64,000 nt of DNA from Roseivirga seohaensis (GTDB lineage Bacteria; Bacteroidota; Bacteroidia; Cytophagales; Cyclobacteriaceae): contig NZ_LRPB01000049.1 in assembly GCF_001592945.1 (NCBI RefSeq), forward strand, positions 186,001-250,000, in the 5' to 3' direction. Every line of letters starts with the position of its first letter. Within the stretch, counting starts at the first letter, position 1. Below, in pieces: positions 53,839-61,273 of this stretch. Position numbers and translations under genes: made by a program. The notes under the pieces were generated by a model that made no database searches, had not been told where the DNA came from, and saw only the letters and a list, made by a program, of their open reading frames with translations.

Positions 53839-54127
53839 ATTCAATCTGGAACTCTCCCATGAAGCCTATGACGATTTGATCGATATTCAGGCCTATACCT
53901 ATTCGGAATTCGGTGAAGCCCAATGGAAGAAATATGAGGGGTTATTGAACGGTGCTTTCGAGCATCTTATCCAGAACCCCTACTCCGGCCATAAACGCAG
54001 AGACGTACCTGAACCCTATCTTTCCTGGAATGTCGGAGAGCATGTGATGGTTTACCGTGTAGAAGAAGACACCATATATGTTGTGCGTGTCCTTCATGGC
54101 CGTATGAACTTCCTGTACAAGCTCTAG
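53822..54127 (+). CDS. parE: ParE/RelE-family toxin
   Basis: A 101-residue basic protein starting at GTG inside the antitoxin gene. It shows the ParE-like order: LSHEAYDDLIDIQAYTYSEFG, then NPYSGHKRRDVPEPYLSWNVGEHVMVYRVEEDTIYVVRVLHGRMN. ParE toxins act on DNA gyrase; RelE relatives cut mRNA. Sequence favours ParE with a ParD partner. The pair probably stabilises the element. Confidence 0.9.
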   Translation: MKSKAKFNLELSHEAYDDLIDIQAYTYSEFGEAQWKKYEGLLNGAFEHLIQNPYSGHKRRDVPEPYLSWNVGEHVMVYRVEEDTIYVVRVLHGRMNFLYKL

Positions 54128-54255
54128 TCCTCCCCACACCATAGTAGGAATTTATTCCTTTTTCTCCTTGACTCCCTGTTGGCAGTCAACTAATGACTTG
54201 TTCCTGGCCTAGCAATAGGAATTTAATCTTATAACATTCAAGAAAGGAACAAAGG

Positions 54256-54666
54256 ATGAACAATACACTGTACTATGGAGAAATGGTAGCCCGGATTTCA
54301 GGTTTTATACACCACGACCCAATTACCCTCTCAAGGCTCGAAAACAAGCTGAGAATGAGCGGTGAAATGCCTGATAAAAACAACCTATGGACAATCTGTG
54401 CCGATGCCGCCCAGGTGTTTGATAAAATCGAGGACCTTTCAGGTGAGCACTATATCGACTGGCACAAGGCCCTTGATATCTATTCCAATAAATTGCGGGA
54501 AGTTCTATTAAACGGCACTACGCCAAGCATGGCCGATCTTATAGCTTTGGCCTCCTCTTCCATTCAGGAAAGCCGGGCAGTCAATGCAGACCTAAATTCA
54601 AATTCCCTTGAAGACGACTATCCAATGCATGCTTTAGGGCGTTCCCCCTCGCGCGGGCAAGGCTAA
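54256..54666 (+). CDS. Hypothetical protein of plasmid type
   Basis: A 136-residue acidic protein behind a purine-rich ribosome-binding site (AAAGGAACAAAGG). It contains MVARISGFIHHDPITLSRLENKLRMSGEMPDKNNLW and WHKALDIYSNKLREVL. No family is recognised. Its end runs into the GC-rich structured region before ssb. Probably part of the same maintenance block as SSB and ArdC. Confidence 0.6.
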   Translation: MNNTLYYGEMVARISGFIHHDPITLSRLENKLRMSGEMPDKNNLWTICADAAQVFDKIEDLSGEHYIDWHKALDIYSNKLREVLLNGTTPSMADLIALASSSIQESRAVNADLNSNSLEDDYPMHALGRSPSRGQG

Positions 54667-54854
54667 TACGAGCTGTTCAAACCGTATCCCCGCTTTTCCG
54701 CACCCTTCGGGCTTGTGCAAAGCGGGTGATCCCCCTCGGTTTGTCCAGGCCTTGTCCCTTGCTCACCCCCTGTTCGCCACATGGCAGGGGTTATGGCGAC
54801 CCCATAACCCTTTTCCAAAGGGATTTTTAACCAACGACATAAAGGAGATAAAAT
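54667..54854 (+). ncRNA. GC-rich structured leader upstream of ssb
   Basis: CCCGCTTT (54689-54696) and GCAC (54700-54703) pair with GTGC (54715-54718) and AAAGCGGG (54719-54726), closed by CCC-TTC-GGG: a very strong stem. Downstream, GGGTTATGG:CCATAACCC (54788-54796 and 54802-54810) and CCCTTT:AAAGGG (54808-54813 and 54817-54822, followed by T) compete for the same CCC. The phrase TCCCCCTCG appears at about 54645 and again at about 54730. It may be a regulatory leader or a single-strand initiation site. Confidence 0.5.
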
Positions 54855-55283
54855 ATGTCAAACACTGAAACCAACGAAACACAATCAACTGAAACCCTTT
54901 TTGCTGATACCAATATCAGCATGAAATCTGGCCACCTTGTGAAGGATGCCGAGCTGATCGGTGATGGAAAATTTGCCAAGTTCAGAATTGCCACAAACAA
55001 GGAGTTTTTGGACACCAAAGGCGAAGTTCAAAACATGGCCAACTATTTCAACATCATTGTATCAAGCAACCTTAAAGATGCTTTCGCCATAGCCCAGAAC
55101 CTCAAGAAAGGCGATTGGGTCTATATCAAAGGCGAAGACAGTTCCCGATCCATCGACACGGTCGAAGGCTACAAGGATACAGCCGTCACCACATTCGCAT
55201 ACAAGGTGGTTTTGAAGAAAGAGAAAACCGAGCAAGTGCCTGAAGAAGGCCAAGCCTCAGAAGCAAACCCACAACCAGCCTAA
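54855..55283 (+). CDS. ssb: Single-stranded DNA-binding protein
   Basis: A 142-residue protein with an OB fold: SGHLVKDAELIGDGKFAKFRIATNKEF, NYFNIIVSSNLKDAFAIAQNLKKGDWVYIKG and TTFAYKVVLKKE, then an acidic, glutamine- and proline-rich tail. The tail does not end in the usual DDDIPF-like tip. A strong ribosome-binding site (AAAGGAGAT) lies before the ATG. Plasmid SSBs protect single strands during transfer and replication. A terminator follows before ArdC. Confidence 0.85.
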   Translation: MSNTETNETQSTETLFADTNISMKSGHLVKDAELIGDGKFAKFRIATNKEFLDTKGEVQNMANYFNIIVSSNLKDAFAIAQNLKKGDWVYIKGEDSSRSIDTVEGYKDTAVTTFAYKVVLKKEKTEQVPEEGQASEANPQPA

Positions 55284-55290
55284 ACCTAAA

Positions 55291-55328
55291 AGGGAAAGTC
55301 ATTTCAATGGCTTTCCCTCTTTTTTTGA
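55291..55328 (+). terminator. Intrinsic terminator after ssb
   Basis: AGGGAAAG (55292-55299) pairs with CTTTCCCT (55312-55319), with CATT/AATG extending into the loop and a seven-T run after it. Confidence 0.9.
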
Positions 55329-55340
55329 TGGAGCGCATTC

Positions 55341-56249
55341 ATGTCTTATGCAAAGAACAAAACAGATATCCACCAGCAGGTCACAGATCAGATCATAAGC
55401 CTGCTCGATCAGGTTGACTTGAACAATTACCAGCCACCATTCGCCAGCCTTGCAGCCAAAGGCCTGCCGGTAAACCCAACCACAAAAAACCACTATCAAG
55501 GGATCAACATTCTAAACCTTTGGTTTAACCAACAAGCCAAGCAGTTCAGCTCGAACCATTGGGCGAGCTTCAAGCAATGGAAGGACAAGGGCGCGAATGT
55601 CAAAAAAGGCGAGAAAGGCACACAGATCATTTTTTACAAAAGCCTGATAAAAACAGAAGAAAACAGCAAAGGTGAAACTGAGACCCATAAAATCCCGATG
55701 CTCAGGCTCTACACTGTTTTCAATGCCAATCAGGTCGAGAATTTTGAGCCGGAATCGACTCCAGCAGATATCCAGACAGACAATGTTGAGCGCATATCTT
55801 TGGTCGATGAGTTTTGCAACGGCACAGGGGCAGACATTCGCCATGGTGGAGATGAAGCTTATTTTAGCCCGATGGAAGACTATATCCAGATGCCCGAAAC
55901 ACGGCTTTTTCTGGATAGTGAACAATCCACCGCCACAGAGAACTACTATTCCACCCTCCTCCACGAATTGACCCATTGGACAGGTGCAAAGCATAGGCTT
56001 GAGCGCGACTTGGCCCACAACCAAAAGGAGCGCGAAAAATATGCGTTTGAAGAGCTGGTTGCCGAACTTGGCGCAGCATTCCTTTGTGCGCATCATGGCA
56101 TTGCCCAGAGCCATCCCCCAAATCATGCGCTTTATATCAAGAGCTGGTTGAAAGCCTTGAAGGATGACAAAACCTTCATCTTCAAAGCATCTGCACAGGC
56201 AGCCAAAGCGGTTGATTATCTGGATCAATTGGTCATGGGAGAAAACTAG
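55341..56249 (+). CDS. ardC: ArdC-family antirestriction / zincin protein
   Basis: A 302-residue protein. The N-terminal ssDNA-binding domain is of ArdC type (YQGINILNLWFNQQAKQFSSNHWASFKQWKDKGANVKKGEKGT). The C-terminal metallopeptidase has H208-E209-x-x-H212 and the downstream EELVAELGAAFLC glutamate. ArdC proteins of conjugative plasmids protect incoming DNA from restriction. It is followed at 2 bases by a methylase-like gene, a combination seen on proteobacterial plasmids. Confidence 0.93.
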   Translation: MSYAKNKTDIHQQVTDQIISLLDQVDLNNYQPPFASLAAKGLPVNPTTKNHYQGINILNLWFNQQAKQFSSNHWASFKQWKDKGANVKKGEKGTQIIFYKSLIKTEENSKGETETHKIPMLRLYTVFNANQVENFEPESTPADIQTDNVERISLVDEFCNGTGADIRHGGDEAYFSPMEDYIQMPETRLFLDSEQSTATENYYSTLLHELTHWTGAKHRLERDLAHNQKEREKYAFEELVAELGAAFLCAHHGIAQSHPPNHALYIKSWLKALKDDKTFIFKASAQAAKAVDYLDQLVMGEN

Positions 56250-56251
56250 CC

Positions 56252-56986
56252 ATGACCGATTACTTTAATGAACTTACCAAGCAAATGAACCAAATGGGCA
56301 GAAGGCATGATTTAGCCCGTGTATTCAACGACCTTTTGACCATGGGGATTTGCTCATATCATTCCACCAATATCAAAAGCCGGCTGCAGGAAAAAGACGA
56401 GGTGAATGAACGCCTCTACCTTGAGACGATCAAGCCCTACAAAAAGGAAGAGCTTGAAGAATTCAGCAAGGCCTTAGGCCTCTTACAGTTGAATGTCTAT
56501 GAAAATCCCTATTCCGATATACTTGGCGAATTCTTCATGCAGCAGATCACAAGAGGCCAGAACGGGCAGTATTTCACGCCTGAGCCTGTGTGCGACATGA
56601 TGGCACGAATGAACTTGGCAGGCATTGAGGGCGAGGGCAAAAGGATTCAAGATCCTGCCTGCGGATCAGGGCGCATGCTCTTGAGTGCAGCCAAGATCAA
56701 CTACCGCAATTATTTCTATGGTGCGGACAATTCAGGCACCTGCGCAAAAATGGCAACCCTCAATTTCTTTCTTAACGGGCTAAAGGGGGAAGTCGCTTGG
56801 ATGAACTCTTTAAGCATGGAGTGGTTTGGAGGCTGGCACATCAACATGGATGGGCTTGGCATTACACCCATTGAAAAGGAGCAATCTCAACTCTGGTTTG
56901 AAGCCCCGAAAATCAAGACACCTGAATTTGACAAACAAGCACGGGGCAAGACCACAGAGCCAGCCCATCAACTCACACTTTTCTAA
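56252..56986 (+). CDS. Truncated N6-adenine methylase-like protein
   Basis: A 244-residue protein with the HsdM-type substrate region GQNGQYFTPEPVCDMMARM (about 103-120) and SAM motif DPACGSGRMLLSAA at 134-147. After that it lacks the catalytic NPPY motif; the corresponding region reads WFGGWHINMDGLG. It may bind SAM without methylating, or use an unusual motif. Two bases separate it from ArdC, so it is co-transcribed. A modulating or anti-restriction role is possible. Full-length HsdM proteins are roughly twice as long. Confidence 0.78.
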   Translation: MTDYFNELTKQMNQMGRRHDLARVFNDLLTMGICSYHSTNIKSRLQEKDEVNERLYLETIKPYKKEELEEFSKALGLLQLNVYENPYSDILGEFFMQQITRGQNGQYFTPEPVCDMMARMNLAGIEGEGKRIQDPACGSGRMLLSAAKINYRNYFYGADNSGTCAKMATLNFFLNGLKGEVAWMNSLSMEWFGGWHINMDGLGITPIEKEQSQLWFEAPKIKTPEFDKQARGKTTEPAHQLTLF

Positions 56987-57007
56987 ATCAAAACGAAAGG
57001 AAAATGA

Positions 57008-57175
57008 ATGAAAACCTATAAAGCCATAGCCGAAATGCGTACCTATCTACAAGTCAAAATCACAGCCAATTCGGAAGAGGAAGCCTATCAAAAAGCAAAG
57101 GAGTTATGTGGTAGCGAATTCATAGAAATTGAAGATGCTGGAAGTTGGGAGATTTACAATGTCGCAGAAGAATAA
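57008..57175 (+). CDS. 55-residue acidic protein
   Basis: A small gene behind AAAGGAAAATGA: MKTYKAIAEMRTYLQVKITA, then EEAYQKAKELCGSEFIEIED. It has an amphipathic strand-helix-strand form, like small plasmid DUF proteins. The end overlaps the RadC start by 17 bases. Function unknown. The ATG at 57004 in another frame stops after five codons. Confidence 0.65.
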   Translation: MKTYKAIAEMRTYLQVKITANSEEEAYQKAKELCGSEFIEIEDAGSWEIYNVAEE

Positions 57176-57632
57176 GGGAGGTCCGTTTGGTGTATTTGAA
57201 GAGGTGAGGCTTGTTTACAGAAACAAAACAAGAGCCGATGACCGACCCAAGATTGATTGTGCTGAGAGCGCTTACAAGATATTGAGAGCCCACTGGGATG
57301 ATGATCAAATTTCCCTTGTTGAGGAAGCCAAGGTCATGTTTCTCGATACACGCTTTAGGCTCATGTCGATTTCAACCGTATCCAAAGGCGGCTTATCTGG
57401 AACGGTCATTGATCCCAGAATAGTGTTTGCAACTGCCCTCAAAAGACGATGCTCAGCTATCATCCTGTCCCACAACCACCCTTCCGGAAACCTGAAGCCC
57501 AGCCATGCCGATATATCCCTCACCAAGAAATTCCATGAAGCCGGTCGGTTATTGGAAATCACTCTGGCTGATCATTTGATCATCAGTGAAGAAGGCTATT
57601 ACTCTATGGCAAATGAGGGACACATACCATAG
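57159..57632 (+). CDS. radC: RadC-like JAB-domain protein, second copy
   Basis: A 157-residue RadC JAB domain. The metal signature is HNHPSGNLKPSHAD, with the catalytic-type aspartate in HAD. The ATG at 57159 follows a GGGAGAT ribosome-binding site, so I prefer it to the frame start at 57129. It is only distantly similar to the copy at 6255 (N-termini differ), so it was acquired separately. A terminator follows at 57714. Confidence 0.88.
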   Translation: MSQKNKGGPFGVFEEVRLVYRNKTRADDRPKIDCAESAYKILRAHWDDDQISLVEEAKVMFLDTRFRLMSISTVSKGGLSGTVIDPRIVFATALKRRCSAIILSHNHPSGNLKPSHADISLTKKFHEAGRLLEITLADHLIISEEGYYSMANEGHIP

Positions 57633-57934
57633 TCCGGCCCACCCTTGACATTAGAAGCCATCAGAATAATCTAACATCAGCCTGAATTTGTTTCAGACTC
57701 CCACCACCTGAAGTTGCCATGGAGAAAAAATCTTCATGGCAATTTTTCATCCAAGGGGTCAGATAATAATGCTGTTTAAATATGGAATAGCCAACCTCAA
57801 TTTTTGTCTAGTGATTGGTCTTGGTTCAAGCTCAAAATCCAAAGTTCATTGACCTCATAATGCACCTCTTGATAGGAATACAATCCTGCTTCAGTTTACT
57901 TACAGACATCACGTCTAAGGCGATCAAACATGAA
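57633..57934. other. Gap between RadC and the ABC-3C operon
   Basis: It contains one terminator (57714-57747) and otherwise no feature I can support. It separates two convergent transcription units and marks the shift to a more AT-rich segment on its right. Confidence 0.6.
57714..57747 (+). terminator. Intrinsic terminator after radC
   Basis: TTGCCATG (57714-57721) pairs with CATGGCAA (57735-57742), followed by five T. Confidence 0.88.
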
Positions 57935-59677
57935 CTATTCCTTATCGTAATCAAGTTCAACCTGAACCCCTAACAGTTTGTGAGCTTCTGACTCATCTGT
58001 CAGTTCAAGAACAGTATTTTCTTCGATAATTTCAGAATACTTTTCCTCTCCAAGATATTGTTTAGTGGCTTCCAGTACATTTTCATTTGCCGAAATAATG
58101 TATTGAAGGTTAAATTCTTGAGTTTGCTTATGTGCTATTTCGAATAAAGTGGCTACCTGGCGAGGGTCAATTTCAGATAACAACCTTCCATCATGAAATA
58201 GAAACTTAACTGTATGATTATTTTGGCCTTTCAGCATTGTCCAATCGTAGCAGAAGATCTTAATATAGTTAACACCATCCCCCTTATCGTCATCAATTTT
58301 CGCTTTAATATCAAACCTATTTTTATTCTTACCATCATTGTTGTGAATCTCAATTCCAGCTCTTTTCTTTCCATAGAATTGATCAGCAAAAAACTTAAAT
58401 AATTTGATGTTCTTTCTTATCAGGTCGGACTGATCGTTTAGGTAGTTATTCGTTTTAATATTCTCATCGCTGAATTCCTTTGTAAATTCTTCCTGTTTAT
58501 TTTTGAATTCATTGATTAGGTTTTTGTATTGCTCTAATTTCTCAAGCCTTAATTTGAAACTCCTTAATTGATCATTCATGTTGGTGAATTCATCAAGAGC
58601 GCCCTTGGTGTTTAAGTAGCCAAGTTTTTCATCCTTTTTCCTGCCTAGGGTTCTTATTATTTCACTTATATCATGTAATTCCTTTTCAAAACTTTGCTTC
58701 TCCTTAAATAACCTCCGCCCCCGATTATCCGTTAATTTTTCATTGAAGCTCTGTACCTCATCCAGTCTTTTTATAACCATTTCCGGCAACTCCAGTCTTG
58801 CCTGCTTGTAAAAATTTTCAATTTTTGTTCTTGAAACATCTGGCTGGATTTCTAAGCTCTGATCAATATTGTAGATAGCTCTCTTTATCCTCTCAGCTCT
58901 GTTCTCGTATTCTTGTATTTGCCGCTTCAAATGGTCTGCTTCTTCAACTATTTCGTGATAATCTTCTGCGACTTGAAAGCCTTTAAGTCTATTCTCTAAA
59001 AGTTCAATGTTTTGCTTAAGGTCATAAATGTCTATTTCAATGTCTTCTCCTTCTTCAAAGAAGGACTTCATAATTTCATCGTTCTCAATCCCCTTTCTTC
59101 TTTTATCTATATCGTCTATTTCATCCTTTAATTCAGCCTTTCTTTGAACCAAATAAGGATCCAAACCCAGTAAGAATGCATTATTCAAGAGTTGGGGGTA
59201 ATCTTGTTCTTTATTGATGAACTTATAGTAGCTGTTATACCCAAATTTATTCGGGCGAATAAATCTTGAAATTAGACTCCTAAATTTTAGGAATTTGATT
59301 GGCTCTGGAAGCTTAAAGACTTTCGATTCTAAATAGTCCTTATAGTCTTGTAGAGAATATTCTTTCTCATTTAAAAAAACCTTATTTTGTTCTTTACACT
59401 TTCTTGTTGCGATAAATTTTTTCTCACCAATTTCAAACTCAAGTGTAAATTCCCAATCATTTAACTTTTCTTCAAATTCTAAGTTAGGATTAGACCCTAG
59501 ACAAAAATGAACTAAAGCGATTGAAAGCGACTTACCAACGCTATTATAGGTGTTTTTGCGGTTAACTAGGGTCTCGTTTGTTTGATGTTTTTTGCCGACA
59601 ATTAAACTAATCCCAGTTCGATTAAATGGGATAGTCCTAAAAGACTTCTTATTTGACCTTAACTCAATTAATCGCAT
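57935..59677 (-). CDS. ABC-3C system ATPase (DUF2326, SMC-like)
   Basis: A 580-residue protein. The N-terminus has the Walker A-like NSVGKSLSIALVHFCLG within the ATPase head. A long coiled coil spans residues about 170-430 (DEIDDIDKRRKG, QNIELLENRLKGF, SFKLRLEKLEQYKN). The C-terminal head has FHDGRLLSEIDPRQVATLFEIAHKQTQEFNLQYIISANEN. This is the SMC-like ATPase of ABC-three-component systems. It should sense a trigger and activate the nuclease partner. It overlaps the middle-component gene by 14 bases and is the last gene of the operon. Confidence 0.88.
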   Translation of the reverse strand: MRLIELRSNKKSFRTIPFNRTGISLIVGKKHQTNETLVNRKNTYNSVGKSLSIALVHFCLGSNPNLEFEEKLNDWEFTLEFEIGEKKFIATRKCKEQNKVFLNEKEYSLQDYKDYLESKVFKLPEPIKFLKFRSLISRFIRPNKFGYNSYYKFINKEQDYPQLLNNAFLLGLDPYLVQRKAELKDEIDDIDKRRKGIENDEIMKSFFEEGEDIEIDIYDLKQNIELLENRLKGFQVAEDYHEIVEEADHLKRQIQEYENRAERIKRAIYNIDQSLEIQPDVSRTKIENFYKQARLELPEMVIKRLDEVQSFNEKLTDNRGRRLFKEKQSFEKELHDISEIIRTLGRKKDEKLGYLNTKGALDEFTNMNDQLRSFKLRLEKLEQYKNLINEFKNKQEEFTKEFSDENIKTNNYLNDQSDLIRKNIKLFKFFADQFYGKKRAGIEIHNNDGKNKNRFDIKAKIDDDKGDGVNYIKIFCYDWTMLKGQNNHTVKFLFHDGRLLSEIDPRQVATLFEIAHKQTQEFNLQYIISANENVLEATKQYLGEEKYSEIIEENTVLELTDESEAHKLLGVQVELDYDKE

Positions 59678-59915
59678 TGTAGATTCTGTCTTCTGTATCT
59701 AAATCAATAGCACCAATTGCATAGAGATAATTGAGGGTTAATACAAGATCATCAAAACCGTGATAAGCATCAAAACTCTTACTCTTATTCAGCTTAACGA
59801 CTTTTTTCCAGAGTTCGTCAATATTGAGAGGTCTGATTTGTATGTAACTGAGAACATATGCCCCTAAGCCAAACAACGATTCAGAAACTCTAATATGTTT
59901 AGTGGGTAAAATCAT
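59664..59915 (-). CDS. ABC-3C middle component (MC6-like)
   Basis: An 83-residue protein beginning ILPTKHIRVSESLFGLGAYVLSYI and continuing LNIDELWKKVVK and LVLTLNYLYAIGAIDLD. This is the short middle-component pattern of ABC-3C operons (MC6 type). It lies 3 bases after the nuclease gene and overlaps the ATPase gene. It probably links effector and ATPase. Confidence 0.85.
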   Translation of the reverse strand: MILPTKHIRVSESLFGLGAYVLSYIQIRPLNIDELWKKVVKLNKSKSFDAYHGFDDLVLTLNYLYAIGAIDLDTEDRIYNAIN

Positions 59916-59918
59916 TGT

Positions 59919-60857
59919 TCAAAAAAGCTCAGCTTGAGTTGGTGTTATTGGTTCTTCAAATATATCACAGTAGGAGAAATAATATGCCATTAAAACCAAG
60001 ACAGCGCTCTGTATACTCTGCGTTCTAACTTTACAAGCTTTGTCGAGAATATAGAAAAAGACTTTGTCAGAATCTTGATCAGCCGGAAATTGTAAACGGC
60101 CTTCCTTATAATAAGATGAGAATATACTTCGAAGTTTTTCTTTGATAATAGGGTCCTCATATTTGAAGTATTTTTTCAGATCACCCTCTTTGAAAGATGC
60201 CGATCTCAATAATGTTTCAGTATGTTTAGAAAGGCTATTAAAGTTTATCTTTTGATCAAAGTCTGGGTTATCTGGAAAAGAAACATTCAAATTATCAACT
60301 TGAGCATTTAGCAGGTAATTAACAACATCCTGCATAACTACGTTATTGAAAAGGTCTGTATTAGGACTAGGTATGTGGCCCAGAACTGAGTAAATATCAT
60401 CTACATCCAATTCAAAGCACATCTTTTGCAGTTCACTTGGGATAGTAATTTTAAAGTGAATATTCGGGTATTCTTTTTTTAATTTTTCAATCTCCAAAGC
60501 GAGATCCGGGTGAACCCCTTTATACTTGTCGTTCAATACAAAAGAAAATGTACTAATTGGCGAGGCATCATTCCACTGATCATACAATCCTTTAAAATCA
60601 GTTTTTAACTTTTTTACAGCATCACTTACTTTGGCATTAGAGTCCTCAGGTGCATAAACTTGGTAATAAGTACCGCTAGATGGGTCGAACCCATCATTCT
60701 TTCTATCACCAATTCTACCAGAAGGCTTTATGCTTCTGAAATTGGGATACTTTTTATTCATTATTAGACTAAAGAAATCCTCAAAAGCCTGGCCGTTTCT
60801 TTTATGTACTTCTAGTTCAAACCATTTTTTGGCTATATATCTCTGAGCGTCATCCAT
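59919..60857 (-). CDS. ABC-3C nuclease effector (PD-(D/E)xK-like)
   Basis: A 312-residue protein, the first gene of the operon. The N-terminal 130 residues look like a restriction-type nuclease: E26 in GQAFEDFFSLIM, then GDRKNDGFD with candidate D55, and YYQVYAPED where a Q-x-Y replaces the common Q-x-K. The rest is the helical C-terminal domain typical of ABC-3C effectors, including LNNVVMQDVVN-like helices and an end with AYYFSYCDIFEEP. It probably cuts DNA when the ATPase is triggered. Catalytic residues are assigned by eye. Confidence 0.82.
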   Translation of the reverse strand: MDDAQRYIAKKWFELEVHKRNGQAFEDFFSLIMNKKYPNFRSIKPSGRIGDRKNDGFDPSSGTYYQVYAPEDSNAKVSDAVKKLKTDFKGLYDQWNDASPISTFSFVLNDKYKGVHPDLALEIEKLKKEYPNIHFKITIPSELQKMCFELDVDDIYSVLGHIPSPNTDLFNNVVMQDVVNYLLNAQVDNLNVSFPDNPDFDQKINFNSLSKHTETLLRSASFKEGDLKKYFKYEDPIIKEKLRSIFSSYYKEGRLQFPADQDSDKVFFYILDKACKVRTQSIQSAVLVLMAYYFSYCDIFEEPITPTQAELF

Positions 60858-60977
60858 TGTTGAATTCTTACAATCTGCAAACTAATTATCAAAATCAATT
60901 ATTACCAATTTTTGCATGTATTACCACATCCTACTTTAAAAGAATTGGAACAGAAACTGTTGACCGATGCATTGAAT

Positions 60978-60991
60978 AGGACTATAGTCCT
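60978..60991. promoter_or_regulatory. Perfect 14-bp palindrome before the PrtN-like gene
   Basis: AGGACTATAGTCCT lies 21 bases before the start codon and 8 bases upstream of the ribosome-binding site. A likely operator for the downstream regulator or the divergent ABC-3C operon. Confidence 0.6.
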
Positions 60992-61012
60992 ATGTGTTTT
61001 AAGGAGTGAATT

Positions 61013-61273
61013 ATGAATAAACTGGAAATGATGCTTTTGATGAAGTTTGAGTCTCCAATTATCCCTCTAGAGGAAATATGTCGAGATTACTTTGGTTGTA
61101 GCAAAAATACGGCAAAACAAAGGGCCAAATCAGGCACTTTACCAATCCCTGCCTTTAGGCTTGGTAAATCCCAGAAATTACCCTGGATGATAAACATCCA
61201 GGACCTCGCTCACTTTATTGAAAAAAACTCTAATGAAGCGAAGAAAGAATGGGTTGGAGTTATTTCAGAATGA
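61013..61273 (+). CDS. PrtN/AlpA-like regulator
   Basis: An 86-residue protein with MLLMKFESPIIPLEEICRDYFGCSKNTAKQRAKSGTLPIPAFRLGKSQKLPWMINIQDLAHFIE. This is the pattern of pyocin-activator PrtN-type proteins, small helix-turn-helix regulators beside integrases in proteobacteria. A strong ribosome-binding site (AAGGAGTGA) precedes it. The stop overlaps the convergent integrase stop by 14 bases. It may control excision of the element. Confidence 0.82.
   Translation: MNKLEMMLLMKFESPIIPLEEICRDYFGCSKNTAKQRAKSGTLPIPAFRLGKSQKLPWMINIQDLAHFIEKNSNEAKKEWVGVISE

Noticed and set aside
55512-56228. 238-codon minus-strand frame opposite ArdC
   Set aside because: ArdC with its HELTH motif occupies the other strand; the antisense product is cysteine-rich with no motif.
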